From: Dactylis glomerata
Taxonomy: Eukaryota > Streptophyta > Magnoliopsida > Poales > Poaceae
Direction: 5' to 3'
Length of the DNA: 64,000 nt
Assembly: GCA_007115705.1 (NCBI GenBank)
Contig: QXEO01001857.1
Span: 1-64,000 of the forward strand
Notes under the pieces: model-generated
Told to the model about the DNA's origin: nothing
Seen by the model: the letters and a program-made list of their open reading frames with translations, nothing else
The model's database searches: none
Translations under genes and position numbers: made by a program
Shown here: piece after piece, positions 9,112-17,599 of the stretch
Layout of the letters: the number at the start of each line of letters is the position of its first letter
Position numbering within the stretch: the first letter of the stretch is position 1

Positions 9112-11624
9112 CCCCCCCCCCCCCCCCCCGCAGTCGAAGGGTCGGCACCGACACATAGACTGGAGCGAAACTCAGGAAAAGTCGTGGACGGCAATCCCTT
9201 CGTCATGATATCGGCAAACAGCTGAGACGTCGGTACGTGAAGTACTCGAACGTGACCGAGGGCAACTTGCTCACGGACAAAGTGGATGTCCAGCTCGATG
9301 TGCTTGGTGCGTCGATGATGAACGGGGTTGGCGGAGAGGTAGACAGCCGAGACATTGTCGCAGAAGACCACCGTAGCCTTGTCAACGGGACAATAGAGCT
9401 CGGAGAGAAGCTGACGAAGCCAAGTGCACTCAGCCACGGCGTTAGCCACGGCGCGGTACTCTGCCTCAGCGCTGGAGCGTGACACGGTGGGCTGCCGCTT
9501 GGAGGACCAAGAGACGAGTGATGAGCCGAGATAGACGCAGTAACCGCTGGTGGAGATGACGTTAGCGCGAGGGGGCCGGGGAACCAGCTCCCAGGTCCGA
9601 TTGCGCTGCAGCGCGTCGTACTCCTCCTGCATGGCGGCGCGCCAGTGCGGGTCGCGCAGAGCGGCGCGTGCCGAGGTGGGCACCGGCGAGAGAGCGGAAG
9701 TGGACGGCGCGCTCGGCGGCGGTGAGGGCGCCTCCTCTGCGCTTGACGAAGGCACCCCGCCGTCATGCGGCAGGACGCTGTTGCCGCTGGCCCAGCAGAC
9801 GTACTGGTCGGCGGGGTACCGCGTAGACGGCCGCCGTATACCCGCACGTGCTCGGGTGAGCATGGGTGGAGGAGCCGCGGCGACGGGCGGCGAGGCGGGT
9901 GAGGAGGCGGCCGATGAAGCGGGCGAGGAAGTGGCCGGGCTGGCCGACGGTGTCGACGCAGCGGCGGACGAGGCCGCAGGGGGCGACGGGGGCGCCGGGG
10001 GCGCCTCGGGCGTCGCGGGCGACGAGGGCGCCGGGGGCGCCGTGGGCGACGGCGGCGCCGAGGGACCAGGCGGGGCCGGCGCAGATGGGGCCACCGCGGT
10101 CGAACGTCGGCGTGCGGGGCCGGCGGGCGCCGAGGTCGGCGCCGAAGGTACCTGCTGAAAGGGGAACACCAACTCGTCAAAGTAAACGTGCCGGGAAGTG
10201 AACACGCGATGCGAGACCGGGTCATAGCAGCGGTACCCCTTGGTGTTGGCGGGATAGCCGAGAAACACACAAGGGAGAGAGCGCGGCGAAAGCTTGTGCG
10301 TGGCGGTAGCGGCGGTGCTGGGGTAGCAACGGCAGCCGAAGACGCGGAGATCGGCGTAGGCGGGCGGCACACCAAAGAGGAGGTGGTGCGGCGAGTAGTG
10401 CCAACGCACGCGGCAGGGGCGGATGTTGACGAGGAGGGTCGCCATGGCAAGGGCATCCGGCCAGAACCGTGGGGGCATGTAGGCGTGGAACAGAATGGTG
10501 CGCACGCAGTCATTGAGAGTGCGAAGAATGCGTTCGGTGCGACCGTTCTGCTGAGATGTGTATGGACACGTGAGGCGAAAGATGGCACCGTGAGAGGCGA
10601 GAAGTGTGTGAATGGTGATGTTGTCGAACTCTTTGCCGTTGTCGGTTTGTAGGGCGTGGATGGGGCGGCCGAATTGGGTGGAGACGTACGCGAAAAAGGC
10701 GAGGAGAGTGGAGGCTACGTCGGACTTTCGGCGGAGAGGAAACGTCCAGACAAAGTGCGAGTAATCATCCATAAGCACGAGATAATATGTATAACCAGAA
10801 TTACTCGGGACCGGCGAGGTCCAAACATCACTATGAATAAGTTCGAAAGGAAAAGACGCAACACTGGAGGAGGAACTGAACGGAAGACGAACATGTTTGC
10901 CTAGACGACATGCTTCACAAGAATGAGCATCCGTTTTATTACAAGTAAAATCAAAGCTTTGTAGAATTTGACGCAGGGCGGTGGAGCTAGGATGACCGAG
11001 ACGGGCGTGCCAAAGATCGACAGCGGCGGAGAGGGCGAGCGGGCGGCTGGTGGTGGAGGATGGCGAAACGGGGTACAGCTCGCCGGGGCTGTCACTGCGG
11101 TGGAGTAGCATCCGGGTACGACCATCCTTAACAGAAAAGCCAAACTCGTCAAATTCCACAGAAACATGATTATCACGAGTAAGAGAACGAACGGAAACAA
11201 GGTTGTGAATCAAGTCAGGAGAAATAAGAACGTTATTTAACGAGAGAGGAGTGGAGGTGGAGGGAAAAGGGGCGGAGCCGGTGTGCGTGATAGGAAGCGC
11301 ATGACCGTTGCCGACGATTATGCGAGAGGGAGTGGAGGCGGGACTGGAAGTAGAGAGGTTACCGGGGTGGGCTGCCATGTGCGCGGAGGCGCCCGTGTCC
11401 ATGAACCAGGGTGGGCTGCCACCGTAGGCGCCCGCGTCGGGGACGGACTGAAGGGCAGTCAGCAGGGCCGGGTCCCACTGTGACGCGTAGGGCGCGGCGT
11501 AGGGTGCGGCGTAGGGCGCCGCGTAGCCGTGGGCCCCAGGCTGGGGGGCCGCGGCGTAGAGCGCCTGGTGCGGAGCCGGGCGCGGCATCGAGGTGCCCGG
11601 GTAGGGAGCACGCGGCACGGGCAT
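9090..11624 (-). CDS. Copia A pol: protease-integrase-RNase H, RT deleted in frame
   Basis: 844 codons without a stop. Near residue 80 is the aspartic protease site FMDTGASAHM. The integrase follows: the GAG-pre-integrase zinc motif (WHARLGHP..CEACRLGKH), then catalytic D (HSDVWTSP), D (TDNGKEFDN) and E (NGRTERIL). A long Pro/Ala/Ser linker comes next. RT begins normally (MQEEYDALQRNRTWELVPRP), then at about 9550-9560 jumps straight to the RNase H core (TSGYCVYLG, SRSSAEAEYRAVA, TKHIELDIHFVRE). Roughly 300 or more residues of RT including the YVDD motif are absent, an inference from usual family length. The frame continues through the purine tract, read as glycines, and stops 21 nt inside the LTR. 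Upstream, pol is in the -1 frame relative to gag and open well before 11624. Confidence 0.85.
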   Translation of the reverse strand: MPVPRAPYPGTSMPRPAPHQALYAAAPQPGAHGYAAPYAAPYAAPYASQWDPALLTALQSVPDAGAYGGSPPWFMDTGASAHMAAHPGNLSTSSPASTPSRIIVGNGHALPITHTGSAPFPSTSTPLSLNNVLISPDLIHNLVSVRSLTRDNHVSVEFDEFGFSVKDGRTRMLLHRSDSPGELYPVSPSSTTSRPLALSAAVDLWHARLGHPSSTALRQILQSFDFTCNKTDAHSCEACRLGKHVRLPFSSSSSVASFPFELIHSDVWTSPVPSNSGYTYYLVLMDDYSHFVWTFPLRRKSDVASTLLAFFAYVSTQFGRPIHALQTDNGKEFDNITIHTLLASHGAIFRLTCPYTSQQNGRTERILRTLNDCVRTILFHAYMPPRFWPDALAMATLLVNIRPCRVRWHYSPHHLLFGVPPAYADLRVFGCRCYPSTAATATHKLSPRSLPCVFLGYPANTKGYRCYDPVSHRVFTSRHVYFDELVFPFQQVPSAPTSAPAGPARRRSTAVAPSAPAPPGPSAPPSPTAPPAPSSPATPEAPPAPPSPPAASSAAASTPSASPATSSPASSAASSPASPPVAAAPPPMLTRARAGIRRPSTRYPADQYVCWASGNSVLPHDGGVPSSSAEEAPSPPPSAPSTSALSPVPTSARAALRDPHWRAAMQEEYDALQRNRTWELVPRPPRANVISTSGYCVYLGSSLVSWSSKRQPTVSRSSAEAEYRAVANAVAECTWLRQLLSELYCPVDKATVVFCDNVSAVYLSANPVHHRRTKHIELDIHFVREQVALGHVRVLHVPTSQLFADIMTKGLPSTTFPEFRSSLCVGADPSTAGGGGGGVEIYIV
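9112..9130 (-). other. Polypurine tract of copia A
   Basis: Eighteen consecutive C on the plus strand (G on the coding strand) directly inside the 3' LTR; site of plus-strand priming in this superfamily. Confidence 0.8.
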
Positions 11625-12673
11625 GGTGTAGGCGTGGACGACCCCTGTCCAGGGGTTATGGCCGGCGATCCATGGCGGGGTGGGGGCGGGCTGCCGAGGC
11701 TGGGGGGCGGAAGCGTTGTTGTTACCACCGCCGTTGCCACCACCGCGACGACGACGACCGCGGCGTCCACCACCACCGTTGCCGCCGCCACCGTTGCCGT
11801 TACCGCCGGGAGGCGGGATAGGCGCGAGCGGCGGGGCGAGTAGAAGCCCGGGGGCGGACCCGGGGGGCGCGGCGCGGCAAGCGGAGCAGGGTGGGCGGGA
11901 GCGGACCCGCCCTTGGAGACACCGGCGACGAGGGCGGTGTGGGCCGCCCGAGCCCGGAGTTGCTTGAGCCGACGCTCCTCGAGGCGCAAGTAGGGCACGG
12001 CCTGCTCGAAGGAGGGCGTGGTGAGGAGCGTGAGGTTGGAGGCGGCGTTGCTCAAGTCTTCGCCAAGGCCAGCCGAGAGCGTGGAGAGCATGATCTTGTC
12101 ATCGATCGGGAACTCCAAGTCGCGGAACTCGTCGGAGAGGGTCTTGAGCTTGAGGATGTAGTCGTCGAGGGAGTGGCCTTCTTGGTGGGTGCCGAAGAAC
12201 TCCTGCTGGAGGAAAGTGACGCGCTGAATTTTATTGTCGGTGAAGAGCCCGGTTATCTTGCTCCAGATGGTGTGCGCGGAGTCGCCGTCGCGGACGACCG
12301 TGCGGAAGATCTCGGGGGAGACCGTCTGGTAGAACCAGCGGATGATGGTCGCGTCGATGGCCAACCAGTCGGGGTCGTGCGGCATGGCGAGGAGGTCGAA
12401 AGTGCCGTCTACATGGTCTAGGAGATCGTACTCGCGGAAGAGGAGGCCGAAGTACGTCTTCCACGGGAAGAAATTGGCAGCGGTGTGAGAGAGCTTCACC
12501 GGCACGCGCTCTTGGATGGGGACGTCGCGGATGACGGCGACGGAGGGGCCGGCGAAGGGGTTGTTGCTGCTGCTCCCGGAGTCGCTGAAGGGATTCTTGG
12601 AGTCGGGAGATCGGAAGTCAGACATGGTGGCGGTTGGGGCGGAAGTGGTGGTGGGTGTGGTGGCCGGCGGCAC
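11459..12673 (-). CDS. Copia A gag
   Basis: 404-codon frame from ATG 12673. It carries the copia gag core: LSHTAANFFPWKTYF, a WLAIDATIIRWFYQTVSPEI stretch, VTFLQQEFFGTHQEGHSLDD and LKTLSDEFRDL, up to FEQAVPYLRLEERRLKQL. This is the capsid-like region that packages the RNA. After about residue 285 the reading looks out of frame (Ala/Val/Pro runs), because the true continuation into pol is in the -1 frame. No CCHC zinc knuckle is visible; an Arg/Gly/Asn-rich linker in the pol frame occupies its place. A C-run (CCCCCCG on the coding strand, 11861-11867) lies in the gag frame just upstream of the shift. Confidence 0.8.
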   Translation of the reverse strand: MPPATTPTTTSAPTATMSDFRSPDSKNPFSDSGSSSNNPFAGPSVAVIRDVPIQERVPVKLSHTAANFFPWKTYFGLLFREYDLLDHVDGTFDLLAMPHDPDWLAIDATIIRWFYQTVSPEIFRTVVRDGDSAHTIWSKITGLFTDNKIQRVTFLQQEFFGTHQEGHSLDDYILKLKTLSDEFRDLEFPIDDKIMLSTLSAGLGEDLSNAASNLTLLTTPSFEQAVPYLRLEERRLKQLRARAAHTALVAGVSKGGSAPAHPAPLAAPRPPGPPPGFYSPRRSRLSRLPAVTATVAAATVVVDAAVVVVAVVATAVVTTTLPPPSLGSPPPPRHGSPAITPGQGSSTPTPCPCRVLPTRAPRCRARLRTRRSTPRPPSLGPTATRRPTPHPTPRPTRHSGTRPC

Positions 12674-12813
12674 CTAGAAGAGAGGCGGCGGCAGGGGAGA
12701 GGAGGAGGGCCGGCGGCGCCTGTGGAGGAGGCGGCGGCAGGGGAGAGGTGGCCGGCGGCGCCTTGGAGGCGGCGGCTAGGGAAGGAGGCGGCTAGGTTAG
12801 GAGACCGTAAGGG

Positions 12814-12825
12814 CCTCTGATACCA
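12814..12825 (-). other. Primer-binding site of copia A
   Basis: The coding strand reads TGGTATCAGAGG directly after the 5' LTR. It is complementary to initiator methionine tRNA, the standard primer of plant copia elements. Confidence 0.85.
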
Positions 12826-12951
12826 TGTGGAAGATAATGAAACAATGCACAGACCCAATTGGGGCCGGCTGCTCTCATATATATATACAGATTTACAGAT
12901 ACAACCCTGAAATACACGGGGACCTATATCTATACAATATATATCTCAACA
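12826..12951 (-). repeat. 5' LTR of copia A (126 bp)
   Basis: TGTGGAAG to CTCAACA, followed by the right target copy GGTAT at 12952-12956. Confidence 0.95.
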
Positions 12952-12956
12952 GGTAT

Positions 12957-14090
12957 TTAAGTTATTTTTAATAACTCTAATCGTGGGAACCATGTGCTCT
13001 GTTTCTGTACTTATGTAATCCTCTATTCACAGAGGAATGCTATTCACATTCATCATTGACGTATTGAGGACCGGTATTTGTAATGTGCAATGTTTGCCCT
13101 CCAAAATCTACGCATTCTTTGCTATTACCACATTTCTTTTGCACGCAAATTTTCTCTTATCAGACAACCCTTGGCCACTGACTCGTGCATCGTTATTTGT
13201 CTTAATGTAACTTATTTTGCATTCATTTTTTGTTATAAGAATCAAAAAAATCATTTGTGCATTTTGTACCTACTAAAATACCACCGATCACTTTTTCTCT
13301 CCGCCAATTTACCCACCTACCTTCTCACTCGATGACATGTGGGTACAGCTACCTTGTACTCCACACTTAAATGAGGAGTGGGTACGTTTGCATTGAGACG
13401 TGCAGTTTTGCTTGCCAATCATTATTCATCTTTGTTAGTATGATTCTCAATTTTGTATCTATTTTATATTTTGATCCGTAGGCTAGATTTTTTACAAGTT
13501 ATGATATTTGAGTTCATTGTGATGGAATCTGAAAAGGAAGATCAATATTGGATATGTTTTTAAAAACTGACGTTCAAACAGTGAATTTGAAAAAATATTG
13601 GTGGAAAGTATCACATATATTAATCGGTATACGGTATAAATAGTAGTCAAATATATGGGTATAAAGATATGTCGACGGGTGGCAGCTCCTGATTGGTATG
13701 GCATACAGACATGGAGTACATGCACTCATTATCAAAACATATATATATTCCTATATGTCAAAACACACACAAATATGTTATTTTAATACAAAACTTTTTG
13801 TGCAAACATAGAATGTCCAAAAGTACACGCAAAATTTTCTTTCAATTTTTTTACATCATAAATACGTTTTTATGGATTTTCATAGAGTAGGTGCACCAGC
13901 ACCTATGAGCCAAAAAATCACCTCCATCCTTATCTTTGTTTTAATAAAGAGCGCTTTATTACTTCAAAGGTTTAAGCTTACATCCGGCCTCTACCACCAT
14001 CCCTAATTCCCTAACTGAGCAACTCTCTTCTTCTTAATTAATGAATGAGGCAATTCTTTTGCCTCTATTTCAAAAAAAAAAAGATCATAG
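12957..14090. other. Continuation of the member 3 3' flank, then repeats
   Basis: 13265-13361 matches 3683-3776 downstream of member 1. Beyond that the region is AT-rich. AGCTTACATCCGGCCTCTACCACC at about 13975 resembles the 3' end of grass LINEs in minus orientation (compare 58395). No gene. Confidence 0.45.
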
Positions 14091-14489
14091 ATCATACTAC
14101 GATTTATGAAGCAAATGTAGGAGATGGGTCACGCTATCACGTAGTACTAATGCCTCACATGCAGACTTGTGAAGCTTAAGTTGGAATTTCAAATGAGGAT
14201 GGAACGGTCACATAAGCAGCTCCATGAACATCAGTCACAGGACTTGTGTCCAGCCTTCACACTTCTTACACTGCACCAACCACTTAGCAGGCAGGCGGCA
14301 GTTGCGCGACGCGAAAGTGTGCCTGCCAGTGCCACCACCCCGTTATATATACTGACCAGTTTCCTACTCCAAGTCCAAGAAATGCAATCTATTCACTCCC
14401 CACCCATAACTATGGCCAGGTTCATCATCTTCCTGCTCGTCCTTGCTCTGGCCGCCAGCTACAGCAAACAGGGAGCAGCATTCGCCGCC
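14091..14489 (+). repeat. Partner of the 6693-7111 duplicated block
   Basis: Covers the upstream region, promoter, leader and first 26 codons of the 14412 gene. See the block at 6693 for matching marks. Confidence 0.75.
14299..14351 (+). promoter_or_regulatory. Proximal promoter of secreted-protein member 4
   Basis: CAGTTGCGCGACGCGAAAGT then GTGCC, the cluster block, with TATATATA at 14344-14351 and the ATG 61 bp further on. Confidence 0.55.
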
Positions 14490-14792
14490 AGCTGGGATGA
14501 CGACGACATGCCGCAGCGGCAGACGGCCATGAAGGACGCCCTCGAGGTGATGTTCAACTACGACCCGGAGACCATGGCCGAGGAGTCGGTCCAGCGGGCG
14601 ATGGCGTTCGTCAACGGCGAGCTCGAGCATCTCCGGCCCATCGCCAAGGCCATCCACAAGATGCCGGAGAACACTCCAGCCGAGATCCGCGCCAAGAAGG
14701 AGGCGCGTGCCGCGTCCGACGAGCTGCTGACTCGCCACCTAAGCAGCCTCCTCCCTGCAGACGGCTCCGTGAAGCTCGTCGACGATCTGTAA
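14412..14792 (+). CDS. Small secreted protein, cysteine-free, cluster member 4 (126 aa)
   Basis: Single exon from ATG 14412. The signal peptide is MARFIIFLLVLALAASYS, then QGAAFAA and an acidic WDDDDM segment. The family domain follows: PQRQTAMKDALEVMF, NGELEHLRPIAKAIHKMPEN, RAKKEARAASDELLTRHL, ending LLPADGSVKLVDDL. Compared with member 1 the Gly/Ala linker is missing, which accounts for the shorter length. A longer ORF from 14169 exists but its start lies upstream of the TATA box, so 14412 is the supported start. No cysteine. Of the complete members it is closest to member 1 in the mature domain, and to the broken 7034 copy in promoter and signal peptide. Function unknown. Confidence 0.8.
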   Translation: MARFIIFLLVLALAASYSKQGAAFAASWDDDDMPQRQTAMKDALEVMFNYDPETMAEESVQRAMAFVNGELEHLRPIAKAIHKMPENTPAEIRAKKEARAASDELLTRHLSSLLPADGSVKLVDDL

Positions 14793-16120
14793 CTGGCATC
14801 CATGCATGCTGGTATTTCTCAATAGATTGCTGGCTCTAGGCCTCTCCATGTTATTTCCCTAATTAAGCTCAATATCTGTGCATCACGGTTGTTTGTGTGT
14901 GTTCGTCTGAGCACGTAAGCGCCTAGGTTTGTTCTTGTCCTCTGTTTGTTCGGATATCCGTAGGTAATGTATTCTACCGTTATTATTTGATGATTAGTTT
15001 TCACTTTTCTTATGTTCCGGTTGAATTTATTTCTTATTTTTGCAAGTACTATTTTGAATAAAGTTTCCACTTTCTGTGGGAAAAATAAGATCGATGGAGA
15101 CAAGGTGTGTAAAGTGTAAACACCCGAGTACGTCCATGGACATTATAGATACAATAATTTCAAAATTCCACTCGACAACTCGCCTTTTTTGATGGTTCTG
15201 TGGAGAAACGCAAGCCAAATTTACCAACTTTTTTGTTGCGAATCTTGCTAGACCAAATCTTGCACTGCAAAAACTTCAGATAGAGAAACTTTCGCTCAAA
15301 ATGAGACCCGAGGTTCGGTAGGGACAGGCTTCTCAGCTGATACTTACGTCCGTGTGTGGATTGACGTCTTCCTCTGATTGCACCGTCCGTCAGTCCGGCC
15401 ATCGGATCAAAGTCGAATCAATCCAAGTCGGACAGAGTACGATCGATCGGTTTGGATTGGGTTTGATTGGATTGCTAGCTACCTACCTCATGTGGTCCCA
15501 AGTAGCCTGCTCTGATCTTTAGTGTCCACTATATCCTACTTCTCACCACGTAGTTACTTACCTCCTTAACAAAACATCTATTTTTATTCGAAGAATTTAT
15601 ATTAAAAAACGAGATATCCATCTCAATTAACATTGGCATCACATGTGATATGATAGGCTGAATTTTAAGTAGGATTATTACACACAATCTTATCCTTAAT
15701 GCACAATTTTCGGTGGTGTATAGACATGCAATATATGTTAAACCTGATATATACATGTTTTATAACCCATTGCTTTATCCTCCTCATTAATATCTCTCTA
15801 TGTGTGGTAAAGATAGATTATAAATTAGATTATATATATCAACTATAAATTAAGTAACTTCATAAAATATACACCACACATCACATGAATACACCTCGAA
15901 TGTTTAAAAAAATTCACAGTACGACTGATATAACATATTCCAAACCATCAATCAAAATATAGCCGCCAGGCATCCCTGGCTCTCAGGCCATGTGAATCCT
16001 GGCCGTTGTTTCGACTGACGTGGCCGAGCTTGTATCGTCCATTTTTCTGATCAAACGATCCTGACCATCCGATGGCATGGGTGGCACTGCTCATATGGTC
16101 CGCATCGTTCATTTCATGCG
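14793..16120. other. Intergenic, no recognisable gene
   Basis: 3' flank of member 4 followed by AT-rich sequence. Short minus-strand frames at 15027-15402 show no motif. Nothing further supported. Confidence 0.45.
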
Positions 16121-16638
16121 GTGGCTGGGTGGTGGTTCTGCACGTCCGTGAGGGGCAAAACTGACTTTTCATGTCCCATTTTCTTCACCTCCGCTGTGGA
16201 GAGGACGGGGCAGGCGGTGTGTGGCGACGGCTGCTTCGCCGCCGGGTACGAGGGTTTCCCTGTTGCGCTGGTCATGGAGGAGCGCCTCCTTGCCATGGAG
16301 AGGGAGGAGCAGGGGCATCCACTCCCGCATCCTCTATTCTCCCTTTCTCCTACTCCCCTCGAAACCCTAGCCGCCGCCATGGCTCTCCACATCGGCGTCA
16401 TTGCTACATCCCGAGCAGCAGGCCGGCAAGTAGGGATGTGGCGTCCTCCTCTGAGCAAATCGACCAGGAAGGTCTTGTTGACGAGGTGGATGCCAACGAA
16501 TGGATCCTGCAGGTGGCGGCGCTAGGAGGCTAAGGTGGAGGACACGATGGAGGGGCAGCCGGCGTTGACCATGGCGGCCTCCTCGCCGCTCGTCCTTCGA
16601 TCTAATCGTTCATGCATCCTCGTATCCATCGTGAGGTC

Positions 16639-16646
16639 CTCTCTCT

Positions 16647-16695
<49 letters not shown>
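16639..16695. repeat. (CT)6(GT)22 compound microsatellite
   Basis: CT repeats from 16639 to 16650, then GT repeats to 16695 without interruption. Open frames across it (Thr-His or Cys-Val runs) are artefacts. Confidence 0.95.
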
Positions 16696-16696
<1 letters not shown>

Positions 16697-17151
16697 CGAT
16701 AAGGTGCAGGCGGCATGGAGAGAAAATTCCCCAATCTTCTTGAAGAGGAGTTGCGCTGTGTACTTGGAGACCAGTAGCAACAGGACCTCCGTCCTCGTCC
16801 TCAACCCTGCAACGAGGTGTTTCCTCCATCTCATGCCATCTCCATCTTTCAATTTGGTTTCAGCATCAAAGGACATGGCTATTGATCTAAAAAAGGCCAT
16901 CTTTTTTGCCAGATGATGAATTGATCTCAGGTTTGCTGATGTGGGAGAGGCAGTGTACTACTCCGTGCAGACATGACTTCCATAGACAAATAAGGACGGG
17001 AATCAGAGGCTAGCAGCGTGGATGTTAGATGCCACAACAGGTAGTGCTCTTTTCTTCTTCTTGTATATGCTGCTTGTTTTGTTTTGCATTGAAAGAAATT
17101 TCAGCTAGGTCAGGAAGTAGACCACATATCATCACACGGAATTGTCTCTAT

Positions 17152-17395
17152 AGGTTGTATGGTCCATCATTTCATGGGGATTATGTTTTGAAGTCTTATT
17201 TCGTGGGGTACAGCCAGTTCAGCCGCAAGGTGGTTTCTGATTGTTTCTTTTTGCTAGAAATTAGGAACAGAAGAGGTTATATGGTCCATCATTTCATGGG
17301 GATTATGTTTTGAAGTCTTATTTCGTGGGGTACAGCCAGTTCAGCCGCAGGGTGGTTTCCAATTGTTTCTTTTTGCTAGAAATTAGAAACAGAAC
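17152..17395 (+). repeat. Tandem duplication, two copies of 122 bp
   Basis: Copy 1 starts AGGTTGTATGGTCCATCATT at 17152, copy 2 AGGTTATATGGTCCATCATT at 17274. They share the run to AGAAATTAG(G/A)AACAGAA with about five differences. Both begin and end at AG-GT-like boundaries, so each could act as a duplicated exon or intron segment. Confidence 0.85.
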
Positions 17396-17599
17396 AGGTA
17401 ATAATTTACCTCCTGAGCAAACGGCTCGGAACTTTCAAGTGAATGCTCGAAAGGGCTTATGTTGTGTTGTTGTTGTAACTCGGTTGATCTGACTGTTGCA
17501 GGTGTGCCCTTCTTCAAGCCTAGATTCATGGGAAATGATCGGAGCAACTGTTTCAGCATTATGAATGGTGTTACATCTAGCTGCATGATCTAGCGGTTG

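Larger units (their letters stand above)
8986..12951 (-). mobile_element. Ty1-copia LTR retrotransposon with RT deleted (copia A)
   Basis: The element is 3966 bp on the minus strand, with 126-bp LTRs differing at one position and a perfect 5-bp target duplication, GGTAT (8981-8985 and 12952-12956). The primer-binding site and purine tract are canonical. Inside are a gag frame and a pol frame with protease, integrase and RNase H, but almost all of reverse transcriptase is missing while the frame stays open. Copia elements replicate through cytoplasmic particles using their own RT, so this copy would need RT supplied in trans. Near-identical LTRs indicate a recent insertion. It sits in the duplicated 3' flank of secreted-protein member 3 and is clearly younger than that duplication. 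Confidence 0.93.
16121..17590 (+). other. Gene-like but unresolved region
   Basis: GC-rich sequence at 16200-16620 has CG-rich leaders and ATGs in good context (ACCCTAGCCGCCGCCATGG at 16379; CACGATGGAGGGG at 16544). No frame extends into a known domain, and the (CT)n(GT)n tract interrupts it. A frame at 16714-16914 is open but unrecognised. It could be a decayed gene or small exons; I cannot choose. Confidence 0.3.

Noticed and set aside
9203..10588. 461-codon Arg/Pro-rich minus-strand frame
   Set aside because: Frame-shifted shadow of the real pol frame in the same GC-rich linker.
9550..10652. Long plus-strand frames rich in Gly/Ala/Arg opposite copia A pol
   Set aside because: They mirror the GC-rich Pro/Ala/Ser linker of pol; no domain, and the minus frame has clear integrase and RNase H motifs.
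11411..12820. Plus-strand frames opposite copia A gag
   Set aside because: Antisense shadows; low-complexity composition, no start context or domain.
16522..16916. Frames with Thr-His or Cys-Val repeats
   Set aside because: Translations of the (GT)n microsatellite.
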